The notes beneath the pieces were generated by a model that was not told the DNA's origin, searched no databases, and saw only the letters and a list, made by a program, of their open reading frames with translations. Below, piece by piece: positions 57,749-64,000 of a stretch of DNA of 64,000 nt. The DNA comes from Staphylococcus lloydii (lineage in GTDB: Bacteria > Bacillota > Bacilli > Staphylococcales > Staphylococcaceae). Position 1 is the stretch's first letter. Each line of letters begins with the position of its first letter. The position numbers and the translations under genes are program-made. Location of the stretch: positions 1,302,001 to 1,366,000 of the forward strand of contig NZ_CP064056.1 in the NCBI RefSeq assembly GCF_015775975.1, in the 5' to 3' direction.

Positions 57749-58870
57749 ATGGTAAATAACGATAGATTATTAGCAACATTTTTAGAATTAGTACAAATTG
57801 ATTCTGAAACAGGTAGTGAAGAAAAGATACAACCAATTTTAAAAAGAAAATTTGAGCAACTAAACCTTCAAGTTGAAGAAGACGATGCTGGTAAATATGA
57901 TTATTTAGGCGCTAATAATTTAATATGTACTTTCCCAAACTCAGAAGGCTATGAAAATAGCGATAAAATTTATTTCACTAGCCATATGGATACAGTAGCA
58001 CCGGGTATAGGAGTCAAACCAACTGTAGCTGACGATGGCTATATTTATTCAGATGGCACTACGGTACTAGGAGCCGATGATAAAGCTGGATTAGCCGCAA
58101 TATTAGAAACAATACAAGTCATTAATGAACAAAATTTACCACATGGTCAAGTGCAATTTGTTATAACAGTTGGAGAAGAGTCAGGTCTAGAAGGCGCAAA
58201 AGTTTTAGACGCTTCTTTATTAGATGCTGACTACGGTTATGCTGTAGATGCTAGTTCTCCAGTTGGAACTACTGTTATTGGTGCTCCTACTCAAATGAAA
58301 TTATCAGCAACGATATACGGTAAAAAAGCACATGCAAGCACACCAGATATGGGTGTAAGTGCCATAAATATTGCAGCCAAAGCTATCAGTGAGATGTCTT
58401 TAGGACGTATTGATGATGAAACCACTGCAAATATTGGTCGTTTTGAGGGAGGCTCAGCTACAAATGTTGTTGCCGACGAAGTAACGTTACAAGCGGAAGC
58501 TCGTTCACATTCTGACGACAAAATTAATAAACAAGTGGCGCACATGAAGCAAGTTTTTGAAAACACTGCAGAATCATATGGTTGTACTGCCTCTGTTACG
58601 GTAAAAGAAAGCTACAAAGGATTTAAAGTTGATTCAGAAGCAAAAGTTGCCAAAATTGCAGCACTTAGTGCCAACCATTTAAATTTAGACCCACAAACCA
58701 AAGTTGGTGGTGGTGGTTCTGATGCTAGTATTATTAATACTTACGGTATTCCATCTGTCATATTAGGGGTAGGTTATGAAAATATTCATAGTAAAAATGA
58801 AAGAATGGAAATAAAAGCATTACAACTGTTAACACAGCAATTATTAAAGATAGTTGAATTAACGCATTAA
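57749..58870 (+). CDS. M20/M25/M40 family metallopeptidase (PepT-like)
   Basis: Dizinc aminopeptidase of the PepT-like group (YqjE in B. subtilis). Metal ligands are in SHMDTVAPG, LGADDKAG, GEESGLEGA, VDASSP and the last His in NIHSKNE. The dimerisation domain lies in the middle (about 185-290). The length is 373 residues. ATG 57749 follows GGGAGTG. It is probably a di- or tripeptidase. Confidence 0.9.
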   Translation: MVNNDRLLATFLELVQIDSETGSEEKIQPILKRKFEQLNLQVEEDDAGKYDYLGANNLICTFPNSEGYENSDKIYFTSHMDTVAPGIGVKPTVADDGYIYSDGTTVLGADDKAGLAAILETIQVINEQNLPHGQVQFVITVGEESGLEGAKVLDASLLDADYGYAVDASSPVGTTVIGAPTQMKLSATIYGKKAHASTPDMGVSAINIAAKAISEMSLGRIDDETTANIGRFEGGSATNVVADEVTLQAEARSHSDDKINKQVAHMKQVFENTAESYGCTASVTVKESYKGFKVDSEAKVAKIAALSANHLNLDPQTKVGGGGSDASIINTYGIPSVILGVGYENIHSKNERMEIKALQLLTQQLLKIVELTH

Positions 58871-58908
58871 TATAGTAAAACTGTTTTAGTGATGTAGTAA
58901 GTGCTTTG

Positions 58909-58917
58909 TGATACAAT
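58909..58917 (+). promoter_or_regulatory. Extended -10 element ahead of gnd
   Basis: TGATACAAT is an extended -10 lying 36 bases before the gnd start, with a poor -35. Confidence 0.4.
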
Positions 58918-58952
58918 TAATTTGTAAACTTTAATTAAGAGAGGTTAGTAAT

Positions 58953-60362
58953 ATGACACAACAAATTGGTGTAGTAGGTTTAGCAGTAATGGGTAAAAAC
59001 CTTGCTTGGAATATTGAATCACGTGGTTATAGTGTTTCTGTATTCAACCGTTCTTCTGAAAAAACAGATGACATGGTTAAAGAATCTGAAGGTAAAAATA
59101 TTCACCCAACATACTCAATTGAAGAGTTTGTAAATTCATTAGAAAAACCCCGTAAAATCTTATTAATGGTTAAAGCTGGACCAGCAACTGATGCTACAAT
59201 TGATAGCTTATTACCATTGTTAGACAATGATGATATTTTAATCGATGGTGGTAATACTAATTACGAAAACACTATCAGAAGAAATAAAGCCCTTGCTGAA
59301 AGTGGCGTTAACTTTATCGGTATGGGTGTCTCAGGCGGAGAAGTTGGTGCATTAACTGGACCATCATTAATGCCAGGCGGACAAAAAGAAGCATTCGATA
59401 AAGTAAGCGATATTTTAGAAGCTATTTCGGCTAAAGCTGACGATGGCGCACCATGTGTTGCTTATATCGGACCAAATGGCGCTGGACATTACGTTAAAAT
59501 GGTCCACAACGGTATCGAGTATGCTGACATGCAATTAATTGCAGAAAGTTATGCAATGATGAAAGATTTACTTGGTATGTCACATGAAGAAATTTCTCAA
59601 ACATTTAAAGATTGGAATGCTGGTGAACTTTCTAGTTACTTAATTGAAATTACTGGTGATATCTTCACTAAGTTAGATGAAGGTAGCGATGAAGCATTAG
59701 TTGAAAAAATCTTAGATACAGCTGGACAAAAAGGTACAGGTAAATGGACTTCAATCAACGCCTTAGAATTAGGCATTCCATTAACTATTATTACAGAATC
59801 TGTATTCGCTAGATTTATTTCTTCAATTAAAGAAGAACGCGTGAATGCTTCAAAACAATTAAACGGACCAAGTGCAAACTTCCAAGGTGATAAAGAAGAA
59901 TTCTTAGAAAAAATCCGTAAAGCATTATATATGAGTAAAATTTGTTCATATGCACAAGGATTTACTCAAATGAAAAAAGCAAGTGAAGATAACGACTGGA
60001 ACTTAAAATTAGGCGACTTAGCTATGATTTGGAGAGAAGGTTGTATTATCCGTGCGCAATTCTTACAAAAAATTAAAGATGCTTTTGATAACGATGCTAA
60101 TTTACAAAACTTGTTATTAGATCCTTACTTCAAAGACATTGTTACAAATTATCAAGATGCGCTACGTGATGTAGTGGCTACTGGTGTACAAAATGGTGTT
60201 CCAACTCCAGGATTCTCTGCAAGTGTTAACTATTATGATAGTTACCGTTCAGAAAATCTACCAGCAAACTTAATCCAAGCGCAACGTGATTACTTTGGTG
60301 CTCATACTTATGAACGTAAAGATCGCGAAGGCGTGTTCCATACACAATGGGTTGAAGAATAA
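58953..60362 (+). CDS. gnd: 6-phosphogluconate dehydrogenase (NADP, decarboxylating)
   Basis: Third enzyme of the oxidative pentose phosphate pathway, making NADPH and ribulose 5-phosphate. The NADP fold [10 protein letters not shown] with NRSSEKT, the substrate motif [12 protein letters not shown], and catalytic Lys in [12 protein letters not shown] are all conserved. The length is 469 residues. It has its own terminator. Confidence 0.98.
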   Translation: MTQQIGVVGLAVMGKNLAWNIESRGYSVSVFNRSSEKTDDMVKESEGKNIHPTYSIEEFVNSLEKPRKILLMVKAGPATDATIDSLLPLLDNDDILIDGGNTNYENTIRRNKALAESGVNFIGMGVSGGEVGALTGPSLMPGGQKEAFDKVSDILEAISAKADDGAPCVAYIGPNGAGHYVKMVHNGIEYADMQLIAESYAMMKDLLGMSHEEISQTFKDWNAGELSSYLIEITGDIFTKLDEGSDEALVEKILDTAGQKGTGKWTSINALELGIPLTIITESVFARFISSIKEERVNASKQLNGPSANFQGDKEEFLEKIRKALYMSKICSYAQGFTQMKKASEDNDWNLKLGDLAMIWREGCIIRAQFLQKIKDAFDNDANLQNLLLDPYFKDIVTNYQDALRDVVATGVQNGVPTPGFSASVNYYDSYRSENLPANLIQAQRDYFGAHTYERKDREGVFHTQWVEE

Positions 60363-60383
60363 AAGTTAATTCTTTATTAAAGT

Positions 60384-60420
60384 ACAAGGCATTTTCAATT
60401 TGAATGCCTTGTTTTTTTAT
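60384..60420 (+). terminator. Terminator of gnd
   Basis: ACAAGGCATT pairs with AATGCCTTGT around a nine-base loop, followed by seven T residues. Confidence 0.9.
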
Positions 60421-60428
60421 CAATTTTA

Positions 60429-60444
60429 AAGCAAGCGTTTACAT
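60429..60444. promoter_or_regulatory. cre site (CcpA operator) ahead of malA
   Basis: AAGCAAGCGTTTACAT matches the cre consensus WTGNAANCGNWNNCAW with one mismatch. It overlaps the -35 TTTACA, so CcpA would repress malA when glucose is present. Confidence 0.68.
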
Positions 60445-60467
60445 TAATGTATTAGTAAAGGTAAAAT
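60438..60467 (+). promoter_or_regulatory. Promoter of malA
   Basis: TTTACA (60438-60443) and TAAAAT (60462-60467) with an 18-base spacer. A second -10 (TATAAT, 60474-60479) lacks a good -35. Confidence 0.5.
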
Positions 60468-60521
60468 CTAGAGTATAATAATAGATACATAGTTGTTAAA
60501 ACCCTTAGAAGGAGAATGATC

Positions 60522-62174
60522 ATGCAAAGTAAACAATGGTGGAAAGAAGCTGTGGCTTACCAAGTGTACCCACGTAGTTTTAATGATTCCAATGATGATG
60601 GTATAGGAGATTTACGAGGTGTCATTAATAAATTAGATTATCTACAAGATCTAGGCATAGATGTTATATGGTTAAGTCCGATGTATAAATCACCTAATGA
60701 TGATAATGGTTATGATATAAGTGACTATCAAGCCATTATGGATGAGTTTGGTACGATGGAGGATTTTGATGAATTATTAACGTCCATTCATCAAAGAGGA
60801 ATGAAATTAATTTTAGATTTAGTGGTAAATCATACTTCTGATGAACATCCTTGGTTTATAGAATCTCGTTCTAGCAAAGACAGTGCCAAACGAGACTGGT
60901 ATATATGGAAAGATCCTAAAGCAGATGGTAGTGAACCGACAAATTGGGAAAGTATTTTTAACGGTTCTACTTGGGAATACGATAGTAAAACAGGCCAATA
61001 TTATTTCCATTTATTTAGTAAAAAGCAGCCCGACCTAAATTGGGAAAATCCAAAAGTGAGAGCAGCCATTATTTCTATGATGAATTGGTGGTTCGATAAA
61101 GGCATAGATGGTTTTAGAGTGGATGCAATTACGCATATTAAAAAATCTTTCGATTATGGGGATCTACCAGCACAAAACAATGAGCAATATGTACCGGCTT
61201 TTGACGTAGCAATGAATCAACCAGGTATCCACGATTGGTTACAAGAAATAAAAGAACACAGTTTATCTAAGTACGACATCATGACTGTTGGTGAAGCAAA
61301 TGGCGTGACACCAGATGATGCGGATTTATGGGTCGGGGAACAAAATGGTAAATTTAACATGATTTTCCAATTTGAACATTTAGGTTTGTGGAATACTGGA
61401 GATGTTAAATTTGATGTCTTAGCGTATAAACAAGTTTTAAATCGTTGGCAACAGCGACTTGCAAATAATGGATGGAATGCTTTATTTATCGAAAACCATG
61501 ATCAACCACGTAGAGTATCCACATGGGGAGATGACCAACAATACTGGTATGAATCTGCTACGAGTCATGCTATTGTATATTTTTTACAACAAGGCACTCC
61601 GTTTATTTACCAAGGGCAAGAAATAGGTATGACCAATTATCCATTTGATAGTATTGAAACATTTAATGATATTGCCGTTGTAAATGAGTATAATATCGTT
61701 AAATCACAGGGCGGTGATGTAAATGCCTTATTAAACAAACATAAGATGGAAAATAGAGATAATTCACGTACACCGATGCAGTGGACTGATGAATCTTATG
61801 CAGGATTTTCTACAGTGGAACCTTGGTTCCCGGTAAATCCAAATTACAAAAAAATAAACGTAGCACAACAACAAGAAGACAAACATTCTATTTTATCTTT
61901 TTATAAAGATTTAATTAAATTAAAAAAATCCGATGATCTATATACTTATGGTAATTTTGAATTAGCTGATGCAGATAATCCTAAAGTTTTTGCGTACACT
62001 AGAACTTTAGATAATAAGCGTGTTTTAATTGTAGGTAATCTATCAAATGAAACTGCTTCACTTAATTTAGACATCACGTTTGATGAGTCAAATATTAAAT
62101 TACACAATTATAGTAGCACGATAGATTTTAGCCATTTAAAACCTTATGAAGCATTTGTAATTCAATTAAGTTAA
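60522..62174 (+). CDS. malA: Alpha-glucosidase (GH13, maltase type)
   Basis: Cytoplasmic GH13 enzyme that hydrolyses maltose and short oligosaccharides. The catalytic triad is Asp201 (GFRVDA), Glu258 (TVGEAN) and Asp327 (ENHDQP). The residue after the nucleophile is Ala; isomaltase-type enzymes have Val, so preference for alpha-1,4 bonds is likely. ATG 60522 follows GAAGGAG and gives 550 residues. It resembles MalA of S. xylosus, where malR precedes it; no malR is beside it here. Confidence 0.9.
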   Translation: MQSKQWWKEAVAYQVYPRSFNDSNDDGIGDLRGVINKLDYLQDLGIDVIWLSPMYKSPNDDNGYDISDYQAIMDEFGTMEDFDELLTSIHQRGMKLILDLVVNHTSDEHPWFIESRSSKDSAKRDWYIWKDPKADGSEPTNWESIFNGSTWEYDSKTGQYYFHLFSKKQPDLNWENPKVRAAIISMMNWWFDKGIDGFRVDAITHIKKSFDYGDLPAQNNEQYVPAFDVAMNQPGIHDWLQEIKEHSLSKYDIMTVGEANGVTPDDADLWVGEQNGKFNMIFQFEHLGLWNTGDVKFDVLAYKQVLNRWQQRLANNGWNALFIENHDQPRRVSTWGDDQQYWYESATSHAIVYFLQQGTPFIYQGQEIGMTNYPFDSIETFNDIAVVNEYNIVKSQGGDVNALLNKHKMENRDNSRTPMQWTDESYAGFSTVEPWFPVNPNYKKINVAQQQEDKHSILSFYKDLIKLKKSDDLYTYGNFELADADNPKVFAYTRTLDNKRVLIVGNLSNETASLNLDITFDESNIKLHNYSSTIDFSHLKPYEAFVIQLS

Positions 62175-62192
62175 ACAAAATAGATTTTAATT

Positions 62193-62222
62193 AGCCGTTA
62201 TCGAATAAGATAACGGCTTTTA
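62193..62222 (+). terminator. Terminator of malA
   Basis: AGCCGTTATC pairs with GATAACGGCT around a six-base loop, followed by TTTATAG. Confidence 0.75.
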
Positions 62223-62350
62223 TAGTTGAAGTCATGTTATCACTTTACAAAAATTATCGAATAACTATACTAATAACTATCAACAACATAAAATATATTA
62301 ATATAATAAATAGCATAAAATATTGATTGATATTGAAAGTAGGACATTTA

Positions 62351-63148
62351 ATGAAAAAATTAGCCATAGTTATACTTATTGCTATGAGTATGGGCATTGC
62401 TACAGTAATAAGTTTTTTAATAGAAAAGCGATTTCCGCTAACAAATTTTGCTTCACATAACAATACACGTTATTTTGAGGCATCAAATGGATTATATGGG
62501 TATTATCATTTATATCAGGCTAAACACCCTAAAGGCGTACTATTATGGCTTCATGGTGATGGCGCATTTGAATTCAAACATCCTAATTCAAAGAGATATT
62601 TAGGCGGAGCGTTAGGCATTAAGGAAGTCGCACGACAACACAATTTGACCCTTGTTGTGCCTAAGACACCATCCAAGAAGGATGAAACTTGGTGGACAAA
62701 TGGCGCTCAAAACAGTATATATCTAACTGAATTAATCAAAAGTATACCGACTCATCAACATTTATGGATAAGTGGATTCTCAGGTGGAGCCGAAATGACT
62801 ACATATTGGTTATTAGAAAAATTACCAAGCATGGACGTTACATCTGGTGGCTCTATTATTTTTAGTGGCGGTGGTTCTCCTAAAATCAAAGGCGTATCGC
62901 GTACTTTACCTAAAGAAAAATATATAAAACAACCATATCCACTTACTTGGCTTGTAGGTGAATACGACGATGGTGTGACGAGTAGCGATAATTTCAACTC
63001 ATTAAAACTTAGTAAAGAAGGATATGAATTTTATCGTCAACAAGGTTGGGATAGTAAACGTTATATTATCCCTAAATTTCATCATGTTTTAACTAAAAAC
63101 AATCGTGGCGTATACGGTCAGTTATTACAAAATTATTTAAATGAATAA
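62351..63148 (+). CDS. Membrane-anchored or secreted alpha/beta hydrolase
   Basis: A 265-residue esterase-like protein. An N-terminal hydrophobic segment (about residues 3-22) is a signal anchor or signal peptide without a lipobox. The nucleophile elbow is GFSGGAE, the oxyanion region LLWLHGDGAFEF, and the probable catalytic Asp and His are in GEYDDG and KFHHVL. The ATG at 62351 has AGTAGGA upstream. The substrate is unknown; this is one of the less conserved genes of the window. A convergent AraC-type regulator follows. Confidence 0.82.
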   Translation: MKKLAIVILIAMSMGIATVISFLIEKRFPLTNFASHNNTRYFEASNGLYGYYHLYQAKHPKGVLLWLHGDGAFEFKHPNSKRYLGGALGIKEVARQHNLTLVVPKTPSKKDETWWTNGAQNSIYLTELIKSIPTHQHLWISGFSGGAEMTTYWLLEKLPSMDVTSGGSIIFSGGGSPKIKGVSRTLPKEKYIKQPYPLTWLVGEYDDGVTSSDNFNSLKLSKEGYEFYRQQGWDSKRYIIPKFHHVLTKNNRGVYGQLLQNYLNE

Positions 63149-63153
63149 ACATA

Positions 63154-63206
63154 AAAAGCTAGAACATAATCTTATTATAAACCAATAAGTTTACGTTCTA
63201 GCTTTA
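63154..63206. terminator. Bidirectional terminator between hydrolase and AraC-type gene
   Basis: AAAAGCTAGAAC pairs with GTTCTAGCTTT, enclosing a second stem (CTTATT with AATAAG). Confidence 0.7.
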
Positions 63207-63212
63207 ATTATA

Positions 63213-64000
63213 TTATAAATCATTATAGTCATCTTGATTTATTGGTAACCATAATTGAACTTTAGTGAAACTGTCATCAAAAGAAATATCAAAAGGATAG
63301 ACTTCTACGTATAAACTATCACGTTCATATGGCAATGTCATTTGAAGGCTTGTTTCGATATAATACCATGCTTCATTCGTAATATAATCAATCTCGCCTT
63401 GCAAATTAAATTTAGCATATTGTCTCTCTGGTAAATAACGACTTTCTAAATGTTCTGGATAGCGATCACTTGGAACACCAACAAAAATCTCAACGCCATA
63501 CTCTAAGGGACAACTAATAACGAAAAGTTCATGTGGGCTAACGTTATTATAACGTTCTAACTCTTTTAACTTGCCATCGACCAATAAGTCTTCTAAAATA
63601 TCAGGTATTTTAAATGGGTTATCTATATTAGCAGCATTGATGAATTCCGCATATCCAACTAAGTTTATACCACTAATTGTTTCTAATCTATACGAATATG
63701 GTGATTTCTCGGTAGTAGTAATTTTTAAATATTGTCTGTTTTTTATATTTAATTGTTCTTTTTTAGCATTCGCTTGTAAAGGAGAAATACCATGGTATTT
63801 ACTAAATTCATTAGCGAAATCATTTGCGGTAGGATAATGATATTTTTTAGCAATATCTACCATCCTGTTAGAACTTGAAATCAGCTCTTGTGCCGCTAAA
63901 GTCATTTTACGTGCGAGTGCATATTCAGAAGGTGACTGCCCAACGATCATTTTAAAACTCTGATCTAAATGATACGGTGAAAGACCAACGTAATCACTAA
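63213..64000 (-). CDS. AraC-family regulator with GyrI-like domain (5-prime end outside the window)
   Basis: The frame is open to the right edge, and the residues upstream of the first ATG (SDYVGLSPYHLDQSFK) continue the helix-turn-helix, so the gene starts beyond 64000. Two AraC helix-turn-helix units occupy the first part (ALARKMTLAAQELI, MVDIAKKYHYPTANDFANEFSKYHGISP). The C-terminal 155 residues resemble the GyrI-like effector-binding domain (an acidic beta fold with FVGVPSD). Such proteins usually sense a small molecule. The target is unknown; the convergent hydrolase gene is a neighbour but has its own strand. Confidence 0.85.
   Translation of the reverse strand, partial: SDYVGLSPYHLDQSFKMIVGQSPSEYALARKMTLAAQELISSSNRMVDIAKKYHYPTANDFANEFSKYHGISPLQANAKKEQLNIKNRQYLKITTTEKSPYSYRLETISGINLVGYAEFINAANIDNPFKIPDILEDLLVDGKLKELERYNNVSPHELFVISCPLEYGVEIFVGVPSDRYPEHLESRYLPERQYAKFNLQGEIDYITNEAWYYIETSLQMTLPYERDSLYVEVYPFDISFDDSFTKVQLWLPINQDDYNDL

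Overview
The window is an AT-rich stretch of low-GC Firmicute chromosome. Gene order, protein lengths and Shine-Dalgarno strength point to the genus Staphylococcus, probably a coagulase-negative species; I cannot name the species from sequence alone. Nearly everything is conserved core genome on the plus strand, in the order known from Staphylococcus aureus and partly from the yqeT-yqjE region of Bacillus subtilis. No insertion sequence, prophage, CRISPR array, rRNA or tRNA was seen.

Layout. 1-9647: translation and RNA maturation genes (prmA end, rsmE, mtaB, rpsU, phoH, ybeY, era) with the flotillin group (nfeD, floA, a coiled-coil membrane gene), dgkA, cdd and recO. 9846-11587: glyS on the minus strand behind a T-box leader, divergent from ccpN-ppsR. 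13093-20305: the macromolecular synthesis genes dnaG-sigA, then trmK, nif3, cshB and nfo. 20384-22476: a zinc uptake operon with zur, led by a recognisable Zur box. 22835-30151: sodA, pbp3, rpmG, fau, a rhomboid protease, glucokinase and small housekeeping genes. 30161-33799: the comG competence pseudopilus operon, which reads into aroK. 34318-38406: a glycine riboswitch and gcvT-gcvPA-gcvPB. 38627-42630: rhodanese, lipM, a minus-strand membrane protein and lipoprotein, pepP and efp. 42836-48836: accBC, an Asp23-family gene, nusB, xseAB, ispA and argR. 48857-55587: recN and the branched-chain 2-oxoacid dehydrogenase operon. 55800-64000: brxB, a YqjA-like exporter, the 31-residue gene prli42, an M20 peptidase, gnd, malA behind a cre site, an alpha/beta hydrolase and a truncated AraC-type regulator.

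Several genes serve one metabolic theme. LipM supplies lipoyl groups for the glycine cleavage and branched-chain dehydrogenase complexes. The latter makes branched acyl-CoA primers for fatty acids, while AccBC contributes to malonyl-CoA. A 23-bp palindrome matching the FapR operator lies just ahead of the dehydrogenase operon promoter, so malonyl-CoA sensing may control primer supply.

No wholly new gene system was found. The most notable signals are regulatory: the FapR-like operator, a terminator-like hairpin whose 3-prime arm is the comGA ribosome binding site, a ccpN gene that can only start at a non-canonical codon (probably AUA), a branched RNA structure downstream of ispA, nested inverted repeats ahead of sodA, and a T-box leader whose stem I is hard to recognise.
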